Shown here: one piece after another, positions 26,381-33,412 of the stretch
Layout: the number at the start of each line of letters is the position of its first letter
How positions within the stretch are numbered: position 1 is the stretch's first letter
Assembly: GCF_004216905.1 (NCBI RefSeq)
Contig: NZ_SGXJ01000005.1
Span: 186,001-250,000 of the forward strand
Length of the DNA: 64,000 nt
Source: Kribbella sp. VKM Ac-2569
GTDB taxonomy: Bacteria > Actinomycetota > Actinomycetes > Propionibacteriales > Kribbellaceae
Reading direction: 5' to 3'
The notes under the pieces: generated by a model
The model's input: the letters and a program-made list of their open reading frames with translations, nothing else
Told to the model about the DNA's origin: nothing
Database searches by the model: none
Program-made: the position numbers and the translations under genes

Positions 26381-27539
26381 GCCACTCCACGTCGACTTCG
26401 GTCTCAGCGGCGTAGTCCACGTCCGGTACGTCGAAGCCGTACAGGCGGCGTACCTCGGTCAGGAACCACGCGGCGTCGGCGACGTCGGCGATGTTGTCCT
26501 GGGTCGCCGACTCCCACTGTGTGCGGACGGCGGACTGTACGTCGTCGTTGAGTTCCCAGCGGTCGAGCCGGATGCGGCCCTCGTCGTCCAGGTCGAGCGG
26601 GGACTCGCCGGTGAGCTGGTCCCACAGCGCGATCGACTGCTCGACCGGCGTCTGCAGGCCGGTCACCTTGTGGAGGAGGCTGACGTACAGGCCGATGCCC
26701 GGGATCGCGGACGACGCCTGCGTGACGGCGGCGCCGTTGACCGACGTCATCGCGGTCACCCCGTCCGCGGCAAGCTTCAGCGCGGTCTGCTCCAGGTCCG
26801 CCTTGGCCGCGCCGATCGAGCCCTGGCGGTAGAGCGGACCGGTCAGCTCGGAGCCGATGTAGGTGAGGGCGACGGTGTTGAAGCCGGGCTTGAGCAGGTC
26901 GCGGTCCTGGAGCGCGGTGATCCACCGGGTCCAGTCCTCGCCGCCCATCACCTTCACGGTCTGCGCGATCTCGTCGTCGTTCGCGACCTCGATGCCGACC
27001 TCCTGAAGCACCGGCGCACCGTCGTCGAACGCGAGGCTCTTCGTTGTGTGCTCGGCACCGATGGCCTTCAGCACCGACTGGTACGTCTCGCCGGTGCGCG
27101 GGTCCGTGCGGCGCGGTGCGGCGACGCTGTAGACGAGGTGGTCGATCCCGCCGAGCTGCTCGGCGACCAGGTCGAGTACTTCGTCCTTGGTGGTGTCCGC
27201 GAAGGCGTCCGCGTTCACGAAGCTCCACGAGCGGCCGAGTTCGGCGGCGAGCGCGGCGGTCTCCGCGGTGCGGTACCACCCGGCGGTCGCCGTACGTCGT
27301 GCCGTCGGAGCCTTCTCGAAGCAGATGCCGATGCCGTCGATCCCGTACCGCGCGAGGCCGGCGATCGTGGTCGCGAGCCCGTAGCCCGAACTCGACCCGA
27401 TCACAAGCGCCGTACGGCGCTCCGGCGTACGACGCTCGACCTCCGCCGCCATCTCCCGCACCACCCGCGCACACCCCGCAGGATGCGAATCGAGAAACAG
27501 GAATCCCCGCCCAACCGGCTTCACCACACGCTCAGTCAT
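26367..27539 (-). CDS. fabV: Trans-2-enoyl-CoA/ACP reductase FabV
   Basis: A 390-residue FabV-type enoyl reductase. The N-terminal VVKPVGRGFLFLDSHPAGC is the family hallmark; the nucleotide-binding GSSSGYGLA is at 48-56. The FabV catalytic pattern Y-x8-K is present (Tyr237, Lys246), with the second Tyr at 227. Length is normal (about 395-400). It reduces trans-2-enoyl thioesters with NADH in fatty acid synthesis. FabV enzymes are naturally tolerant of triclosan, which may apply here. Confidence 0.95.
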   Translation of the reverse strand: MTERVVKPVGRGFLFLDSHPAGCARVVREMAAEVERRTPERRTALVIGSSSGYGLATTIAGLARYGIDGIGICFEKAPTARRTATAGWYRTAETAALAAELGRSWSFVNADAFADTTKDEVLDLVAEQLGGIDHLVYSVAAPRRTDPRTGETYQSVLKAIGAEHTTKSLAFDDGAPVLQEVGIEVANDDEIAQTVKVMGGEDWTRWITALQDRDLLKPGFNTVALTYIGSELTGPLYRQGSIGAAKADLEQTALKLAADGVTAMTSVNGAAVTQASSAIPGIGLYVSLLHKVTGLQTPVEQSIALWDQLTGESPLDLDDEGRIRLDRWELNDDVQSAVRTQWESATQDNIADVADAAWFLTEVRRLYGFDVPDVDYAAETEVDVEWPTKA

Positions 27540-27551
27540 ACGGAGACCCTA

Positions 27552-28838
27552 TTAGCTCCAGTACATCTCCGCATCGTCCGGCTCGACCACGACGTCCGCG
27601 CCGAGGCGGCGGAGGTTGCCGGCGAAGTCGGTGTAGCCGCGGTGTACGTGGTGGGCGGCGGACACGAGCGTCTCGCCCTCGGCGGCGAGACCGGCCAGCA
27701 CCAGCGCCGCGCCCGCGCGGATGTCGGAGGCGACCACCGGAGCGCCGGAGAGCCGCGGTACGCCGCGAACCACGGCGTGATGCCCGTCGGTCTGGATCTG
27801 CGCACCCAGCCGGGTCAGCTCCTGCGCGAACGTGAACCGGCCCTCGAACAGGTTCTCGGTGACCATCGCCGCGCCGTCGCTGATCGCGTTCAGCGCGATC
27901 ACGAACGCCTGCAGGTCGGTGGCGAACCCGGGGTAGGGGAGCGTGACCACGTCCACCGGCTTCGGCCGGTCGTGCATCCGGACCCGGAAGCCGGGGTTCA
28001 GCACGGTGATCTCCGCGCCGGCCTTGTGCAGCTTGTCGAGCGGCAGCTCGAGGTGTTCCGCGTGCCCGTTGGTAATCGTGATGTCACCCTTGGTGATGGC
28101 GGCCGCGAACGCCCAGCTGCCGGACACGATCCGGTCCGGGACGACAACGTGGTCGACCGGCTTGAGCAGGCCGCTCACGCCGGTGACCTCGATCCGCGGC
28201 GAGCCGGCACCGTCGATCTGCGCGCCCATCTCGACCAGCATCGCCGCGATGTCCTGGATCTCCGGCTCGCGGGCGGCGTTCTCGATGATCGTCGTGCCGC
28301 GCGCGAGCACGGCCGCCATCATGATCGTCTCGGTCGCGCCGACGCTCGGGAAGTCCAGCCAGACCTCGGCGCCGTGCAGCCCCTGCGGGGCCTCGGCGAT
28401 CACGAAGCCGTGCTCGATGTGCACCTTCGCGCCCATCGACTCCAGGCCCGCGACGTGCATGTTCAGGCCGCGGGAACCGATGTTGTCGCCGCCCGGCAGC
28501 GCGACCTCCGCCTGACCGCAGCGGGCCAGCAGCGGACCGAGCACCGAGATCGACGCGCGCAGCTTGCGGACCAGGTCGTAGTCGCACTGGTGCCCGATCG
28601 TGCCCGGTACGGCGATCGTCGCGAGCCGCTGCTCCGCGTCGACGGTCACCTCGCACCCGAGGGTGTCCAGGAGTTGCGCCATGAACGTGACGTCGAGAAT
28701 GCCCGGCACCTGCCGCAGCGTCGTCGTACCCTCTGCCAGCAGCGCTGCCGCCATCAGCTTGAGCACACTGTTCTTCGCTCCGGCCACCTCGACAGTGCCG
28801 TCGAGCCGTGCCTCACCCGCGATCCGAAACCGTTCCAC
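27552..28838 (-). CDS. murA: UDP-N-acetylglucosamine 1-carboxyvinyltransferase MurA
   Basis: A 428-residue MurA, the first committed enzyme of peptidoglycan precursor synthesis, using PEP and UDP-GlcNAc in the cytoplasm. I place the start at GTG 28838 (MERFRIAGEARLDG) because that matches the family N-terminus; an upstream ATG at 28889 would add 17 residues and overlap the divergent gene. Key motifs: AGAKNSVLKLMAA (19-31) with the catalytic Lys, and ALPGGDNIGSRGLNMH, where Asp118 stands at the Cys position that fosfomycin alkylates. This Asp form is known in mycobacteria and gives intrinsic resistance. Confidence 0.96.
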   Translation of the reverse strand: MERFRIAGEARLDGTVEVAGAKNSVLKLMAAALLAEGTTTLRQVPGILDVTFMAQLLDTLGCEVTVDAEQRLATIAVPGTIGHQCDYDLVRKLRASISVLGPLLARCGQAEVALPGGDNIGSRGLNMHVAGLESMGAKVHIEHGFVIAEAPQGLHGAEVWLDFPSVGATETIMMAAVLARGTTIIENAAREPEIQDIAAMLVEMGAQIDGAGSPRIEVTGVSGLLKPVDHVVVPDRIVSGSWAFAAAITKGDITITNGHAEHLELPLDKLHKAGAEITVLNPGFRVRMHDRPKPVDVVTLPYPGFATDLQAFVIALNAISDGAAMVTENLFEGRFTFAQELTRLGAQIQTDGHHAVVRGVPRLSGAPVVASDIRAGAALVLAGLAAEGETLVSAAHHVHRGYTDFAGNLRRLGADVVVEPDDAEMYWS

Positions 28839-28887
28839 CGGTCGACTGTAGCGTTTGACCGCCCGAGGCTTTGCGTAGAGTCCTGGC

Positions 28888-29469
28888 ATGGCTGTGAACT
28901 TGACGCGGATCTACACCCGCACCGGAGACGCGGGCGAGACCCGCCTCGGCGACAACTCCGTCACCTCGAAGACGGATCCGCGGCTGGCGGCGTACGGCGA
29001 GGTGGACGAGGCGAACTCCGCGATCGGCGTGGCCATCGCGGCCGGGCACCTGAACACTGCGCTCGTGGTCCTGCTGACCCACGTCCAGAACGACCTGTTC
29101 GACGTCGGCGCGGACCTGTGCAACCCGATCGCGCCCGATCCGGAGTATCCGACCCTGCGCATCACCCAGGACTACATCGACCGGCTCGAGGGCTGGTGCG
29201 ACGACTACAACAGTCGTTTGACCAAGCTCCGCTCGTTCATCTTGCCCGGTGGCACCGAGGGCGCGGCGTACCTGAACGTCGCCCGCGCGGTCGTCCGCCG
29301 CTCCGAGCGGGCCGGCTGGGCCGCCGTCGAGGCGCACGGCCCGTCGGTCAACCTGCTTGCGATCACGTACCTGAACCGGCTGTCCGACCTGCTCTTCATC
29401 CTCGGCCGCGTCGCGAACCTGTCCTCCGGCGGCGACGTCCTCTGGGTCCCGGGCGGCGAGCGCGGTTAG
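28888..29469 (+). CDS. Cob(I)yrinic acid a,c-diamide adenosyltransferase, PduO type
   Basis: A 193-residue PduO-type ATP:cob(I)alamin adenosyltransferase. The N-terminal IYTRTGDAGETRLGDN is the ATP-binding signature, and the helix-bundle motif NVARAVVRRSERAGW (about 130-144) carries the conserved Arg residues. It makes adenosylcobalamin, the cofactor of the MeaA-type mutase encoded at 33413. It is divergent from murA, with ATG 28888 close to the murA start. It ends flush against the convergent sppA stop with no spacer. Confidence 0.94.
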   Translation: MAVNLTRIYTRTGDAGETRLGDNSVTSKTDPRLAAYGEVDEANSAIGVAIAAGHLNTALVVLLTHVQNDLFDVGADLCNPIAPDPEYPTLRITQDYIDRLEGWCDDYNSRLTKLRSFILPGGTEGAAYLNVARAVVRRSERAGWAAVEAHGPSVNLLAITYLNRLSDLLFILGRVANLSSGGDVLWVPGGERG

Positions 29470-31122
29470 TTAGTTGATCTCCCAGCTGAAGGGCATCCGG
29501 AGTACGCCGGCCGGCGGCAAACCCAGCGCACTGTAGAGACCGGTGGTCAGGCCGTCGAGCGTCAACGGCGCCGCACTGACAGCCAGATCATCGGTCGTCG
29601 TAGGCGCCTTCAGCTGACTGAGCAGGTTGCGGTGCGGTACGGCGGTCACGGCGATCTCGTCGCGGTCCAGACCGGCCCGGTTGCAGGCGAGCGTCAGCGC
29701 GTGCTGGAAGCCGCCCAGCTCGTCGACCAGTTTGTGGCTGTGCGCGTCGGCACCGGTCCAGACCCGTCCGCGGGCGAGCGACTCCAGCTGCTCCTCGGGC
29801 AGGCCGCGATCCTGTGCGGCCTTGGCGACGAAGTCCTTGTAGATGCGGTCGAGTGTCTCCTCCAACCGCGCCCACTGCTCGTCGGTGAACTCCTCCTGCG
29901 CCGAGTACATCTGTGCGTTCGCGCCCTCGGACACGGCCTCGCGGGAGATGCCGATCCGCCCCAGCGCATCACGTACGACGCCCTTGCCGGTGAGGACTCC
30001 GATCGACCCGGTGATCGTGCCGGGCTGCGCGACGATCACGTCGGCCGGCATCGCGACGAAGTATCCACCGGATGCGGCCACACCGCCCATTGACGCAATC
30101 ACGGGTCGTCCCGTTGAGCGCAGCCGCAGTACCTCGTTGCGGATCGCGTCCGAGGCGACGTACGAACCACCTGGGCTGTCGACTCGCAGCACTACTGCCT
30201 TGACGCGTTCGTTGTCCGACACAGCCCGCAGTGCGGCTCCGACCGTGTCGGAGCCAGAGCCAGGACCACCCATCGGGCTGTTGGAGTTGCGGCCGACCGA
30301 GATGCCACCTGTCACGCGGACAACTGCCACCAGCGGCTTCTGCGGCCACGGGAGGTTCTTGCGTACCTCGTCGAGCGTCCGCGGACCACGCCGGATGTAC
30401 CGCTCGGCCAGCAGCCTGTCGTCGTACTGGAGCTCCTTCTCGAGCTCGTCGTACACGTCCGACCGGTAGCCGAGGCGATCGACCAATCCGGCGTCCAGGC
30501 CGTCCTGTGCGGGCAGTGGCGCACTGTCGACGAGCTCTCGGACCCGTGCACTGTCCAGACGCCGCCGCACGGCGATGCCCTCGACGATCTGCTCGTACGC
30601 CGACTCCGCGAGCCGCGACGCCATCTCGCGAGCGGGCGCGGTCATCTCCCGCTCGGTGAACGTGTCCGCAGCGGTCTTGTACTCACGCCGCTTGCCGAAC
30701 TGGGGGATCACACCGGCCTTGTCGAGCGCGCCGCGGACGAAGACCGCCTGCACGGACACACCGGTGATGGCCAGGTCGCCGGACGGCTGCAGCCAGATCT
30801 CGTCGAACGCCGTCGCCAGGTAGTACGGCACGGTGCCCTGTCCGGTCTCGCCGAACGACTCGGTCCACGCGACGGCCGCCTTGCCCGACGTACGGAAGTC
30901 CGCCACCGCCTCACGCAGCTCCTGCACCTGGGCGAGTGACAGCCGGTTGCCGCCGATGTGGGCCACTACGCCGACCACACCGTCGTCACGGGCCCCCTTC
31001 CGCAGCGCGCCCACCAGCTCGCGCAGTGTCGGCAGGTGGCGCGCACGGAACGCCGCCACAGGCGAAGCGGGCGGCGTCTCGAGTACGCCGCGGGTCAGGT
31101 CCAGCTCGAGCAGAGTCCCCAT
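29470..31122 (-). CDS. sppA: Signal peptide peptidase SppA, long form
   Basis: A 550-residue SppA of the double-domain (67K) type. The C-terminal domain has VVLRVDSPGGSYVASDAI and the nucleophile region GGVAASGGYFVAMPAD followed by GTITGSIGV. The general base Lys is expected in the N-terminal half, as in E. coli SppA. It begins MGTLLELDLTRG with no clear membrane helix, so this form may be cytoplasmic or peripheral. It digests leftover signal peptides, which fits an organism exporting many proteins. Confidence 0.93.
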   Translation of the reverse strand: MGTLLELDLTRGVLETPPASPVAAFRARHLPTLRELVGALRKGARDDGVVGVVAHIGGNRLSLAQVQELREAVADFRTSGKAAVAWTESFGETGQGTVPYYLATAFDEIWLQPSGDLAITGVSVQAVFVRGALDKAGVIPQFGKRREYKTAADTFTEREMTAPAREMASRLAESAYEQIVEGIAVRRRLDSARVRELVDSAPLPAQDGLDAGLVDRLGYRSDVYDELEKELQYDDRLLAERYIRRGPRTLDEVRKNLPWPQKPLVAVVRVTGGISVGRNSNSPMGGPGSGSDTVGAALRAVSDNERVKAVVLRVDSPGGSYVASDAIRNEVLRLRSTGRPVIASMGGVAASGGYFVAMPADVIVAQPGTITGSIGVLTGKGVVRDALGRIGISREAVSEGANAQMYSAQEEFTDEQWARLEETLDRIYKDFVAKAAQDRGLPEEQLESLARGRVWTGADAHSHKLVDELGGFQHALTLACNRAGLDRDEIAVTAVPHRNLLSQLKAPTTTDDLAVSAAPLTLDGLTTGLYSALGLPPAGVLRMPFSWEIN

Positions 31123-31154
31123 ACCCCGACCCTAGACCCACACCAAAGTGCCGG

Positions 31155-32510
31155 TTAGCGGACGGCAGTAGAGGGCGGTGTCGGCTTGTCGTCGGTCCAG
31201 CCGGACTCCAGCACGACCGTCGAGCCCGTCTTGAGTCCGCGGACCGTGGAGCTGAGCAGGCGGCCGCTGGCGGGGTCGATGATGTAGGTCACCGCGGTTC
31301 CAAAGCTCGTGGTGCCGGGCCTGATGTGGCTCGTGGTGGTGCTGACCTCGGTACCGGTGCGGCCGATGGGGTCCTTGGCACCGGTGCGGATCTGAGTGCC
31401 TGGTAGCGCAGCCAGTACCCGCAGTGCGGCGCCGCGGAGCTTCGGTGGCGACGGCATCTCGAACAGGAGTCGTCCGGCTGCTGAGAAGACAGCGAAGTCC
31501 TGGTCGGCTGAGCTCAGTCCTGGCGTCAGGAGGGCCCTGCGGAGCGCTGCTGGATCGGTCGGCAGGGCAGCGATCTGCTTCGCGCTCAGCGGCTTGTCAC
31601 CGGTCAGGTAGTACCCGGGCGGGACGTCGCGGAACGACATCTTGTTCACCACAGGTACTGAACCCCTGTCGTTCAGATCCACCCAGCCGAACCAGGACGC
31701 GACGCCCGGCTTCATCGGCATCCAGCTCTCGGTAATCGATCGGCGCGCGTACTTCCCCGTCGTGAGCTGCAGGCTCCGCACACGGAAGTACTTGCCCGAC
31801 ACCTTCTCGTCCTTCTCCTGCCGTACGGCGAGCGCTATCAACACCTCGGCCGCAGCCGTCAACCGCGGCGCAGTAGTAGTCGCAGGCCCAACCGGCACCG
31901 CACCCTCCTGCCCGTCCCGGCCCAGCACCAGCGCCCCTGCCCGAACCGCCCGGCGGGCACGCGACAGCCGTGAGCACACTGTCCCGTACGCGATCCCGAG
32001 CGCGTCTGCCACCTCGTCGTACGTCAACTGTCCTAGCGCCACCAGCAAGAGGACTTCCCGGTCCTTCGCGTTCAGGTTCGCCAACGCGGCCGCAAGCTCA
32101 CGAGAGGCGCCTTGTGCCGTCACCTGGGCGGCCACCCGGTCCTCGTGCGCTCCTGCAGGTACTGGCGCCGGCAGCTTCGCGGCGGCCCGCCACGCCCGTA
32201 CCTCGTCACGCCGATGCCGCCGGATCAGGTTGGTCGCGATCCCGTACAACCACGCCCGTACAACCCCGCTTCGCCGGTCGAACCGGTCCCGCTGCCGGAA
32301 CGCGATCAGGAACGTCTCCGCCGCCAGATCGTCGGCGACATCGGTCCCCAGCCGCCGGGCGACGTACCCGTGCACCTGACCGAAGTACCGGTCGAAGATC
32401 ACCGCGAATCGCTCGGGCTCGCGTACCGACGCCTCCAGCACCCATCCGTCGTCCGTCTGTGCGGGTGCGACGTCGCGCCACGGAAACGCGAGCCCAGCTT
32501 CTGACGTCAT
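31155..32510 (-). CDS. ECF-type sigma factor fused to a CU044_5270-like domain
   Basis: A 451-residue protein. Residues about 33-100 are sigma region 2 (FDRYFGQVHGYVARRLG ... ETFLIAFRQRDRFD), and about 130-185 are region 4 (NAKDREVLLLVALGQLTYDE, then GTVCSRLSRARRAVR). After a linker (about 190-212) the remaining 240 residues (LTAAAEVLIALAVRQEKDEK onward) resemble the extracellular domain of CU044_5270-family proteins, normally a separate membrane-anchored neighbour. No membrane helix lies between them. It could be a true fusion with the sensor domain kept inside the cell, or an in-frame deletion joining two adjacent genes. No Shine-Dalgarno is visible before ATG 32510. Confidence 0.85.
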   Translation of the reverse strand: MTSEAGLAFPWRDVAPAQTDDGWVLEASVREPERFAVIFDRYFGQVHGYVARRLGTDVADDLAAETFLIAFRQRDRFDRRSGVVRAWLYGIATNLIRRHRRDEVRAWRAAAKLPAPVPAGAHEDRVAAQVTAQGASRELAAALANLNAKDREVLLLVALGQLTYDEVADALGIAYGTVCSRLSRARRAVRAGALVLGRDGQEGAVPVGPATTTAPRLTAAAEVLIALAVRQEKDEKVSGKYFRVRSLQLTTGKYARRSITESWMPMKPGVASWFGWVDLNDRGSVPVVNKMSFRDVPPGYYLTGDKPLSAKQIAALPTDPAALRRALLTPGLSSADQDFAVFSAAGRLLFEMPSPPKLRGAALRVLAALPGTQIRTGAKDPIGRTGTEVSTTTSHIRPGTTSFGTAVTYIIDPASGRLLSSTVRGLKTGSTVVLESGWTDDKPTPPSTAVR

Positions 32511-32522
32511 GGTGGAGTGACG

Positions 32523-32540
32523 CCTGAGACCGCTCTCAGG
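32523..32540. promoter_or_regulatory. Perfect inverted repeat upstream of the sigma-fusion gene
   Basis: CCTGAGA-CCGC-TCTCAGG, 7-base perfect arms with a 4-base loop, lies between the stop of the small membrane-protein gene and the start of the sigma gene (both leftward). It may terminate the first or act as an operator for the second. No U-tract follows on either strand. Confidence 0.45.
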
Positions 32541-32552
32541 AGGACAAGGTGC

Positions 32553-32885
32553 TCAAGGAGTTTCCAGCAGACCGCGGGCGGCGGCCTCGTCCTTCGGCCA
32601 GACATAGACCGTCCAGCCGTCGGTGGTGCGGGCCGCGGTGGCCTTGATGCCGAAGTCCCTCAGGCGGCTGACCAGGACGCGGGCGTCGTTGTAGTTCGGC
32701 ACGGTGCGGATGTCGATGAGCAGGCCGAAGGCGTCCCGGTCGGCCGGGCGATGGTCGACCCGGCGTACGAGCGACCCGCCCTTCGCCTTCGAGAAGGCCC
32801 AGCGGCACAGCAGTACCATCAGACCGGCCAGGGCGATGGCCACCACCGGGAACAGGAAGTAATCCTCGGCGAACACGGACACCAT
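32553..32885 (-). CDS. Small single-pass membrane protein, DUF2007-like cytoplasmic domain
   Basis: A 110-residue protein starting at ATG 32885 (MVSVFAEDYFLFPVVAIALA). One membrane helix (about 9-30) precedes a basic stretch (AFSKAKGGSLVRR) that favours a cytoplasmic C-terminus. Residues 45-110 form a small alpha/beta domain (RTVPNYNDARVLVSRLRDFG, then GWTVYVWPKDEAAARGLL), which recalls the DUF2007 putative signal-transducing domain. Function is not known. It is divergent from the STAS gene. Confidence 0.72.
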   Translation of the reverse strand: MVSVFAEDYFLFPVVAIALAGLMVLLCRWAFSKAKGGSLVRRVDHRPADRDAFGLLIDIRTVPNYNDARVLVSRLRDFGIKATAARTTDGWTVYVWPKDEAAARGLLETP

Positions 32886-33013
32886 TGTCTCGCGAAACAA
32901 AAGATCCTGAGCTCTTGGCAACCTTCCGTGTCTCCGGGGAGTCTTTACCATCACAGACGCTGCCACGCGGCCGATCAACTCGGGGGCCGCCGGAAGAGCG
33001 GGAGGGCACGGAC

Positions 33014-33337
33014 ATGCTCGCACCGACCCACAGCAAGCCTGACAACGTCGTACACCTGACCGGCATCCTGGACGTGCGCACTGTCGGCGACGTCCGTCAA
33101 ACTCTCAACGACCTGATCGACGCCTCCGACGGCGACGTGATCGTCGACCTGGAAGAGGTCGACGCGGTCGATGCGACCGGCCTCGGCCTCCTGGTCGCCA
33201 CCCACCGCCGCACCCAGACGCTCGGCCGGCAACTGGTCCTCTGGCACCCGATGCCGTCGGTCGTCCGCATCCTCGCGGTCACCCGCCTGCACCGCGTCCT
33301 CAATGTCGAGAGAACACCCCTGCCCATCAGTGCGTGA
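33014..33337 (+). CDS. STAS-domain protein, anti-sigma-factor antagonist type
   Basis: A 107-residue single STAS domain. ATG 33014 is preceded by GGAGGG. The core VIVDLEEVDAVDATGLGLLV (56-75) matches the SpoIIAA/RsbV phosphorylation loop, with Asp-Ala-Thr-Gly in place of the usual Asp-Ser-Ser-Gly; Thr is the likely phosphosite. Such proteins bind anti-sigma kinases. No kinase partner is adjacent, so the partner is elsewhere. Confidence 0.88.
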   Translation: MLAPTHSKPDNVVHLTGILDVRTVGDVRQTLNDLIDASDGDVIVDLEEVDAVDATGLGLLVATHRRTQTLGRQLVLWHPMPSVVRILAVTRLHRVLNVERTPLPISA

Positions 33338-33352
33338 GTGTGATCCACGCCC

Positions 33353-33369
33353 CTGGTGACACCAGTCAC
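33353..33369. promoter_or_regulatory. Overlapping small dyads ahead of the mutase gene
   Basis: CTGGTGACACCAG (33353-33365, 6-base arms) overlaps GTGACACCAGTCAC (33356-33369, 5-base arms). They lie in the 75-base gap between the STAS gene and the mutase gene. They could be an operator or a weak terminator; nothing distinguishes these. Confidence 0.25.
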
Positions 33370-33412
33370 GAGGTGGCGACTCACAAGGGCACAGAGTCCT
33401 ACTCTCGGGTAC

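Noticed and set aside
26352..29477. Very long open frame on the plus strand across fabV, murA and the adenosyltransferase
   Set aside because: It is antisense to fabV and murA and out of frame with the adenosyltransferase. Long antisense frames are expected at this GC content, and its composition is Arg/Val/Asp-rich with no motif.
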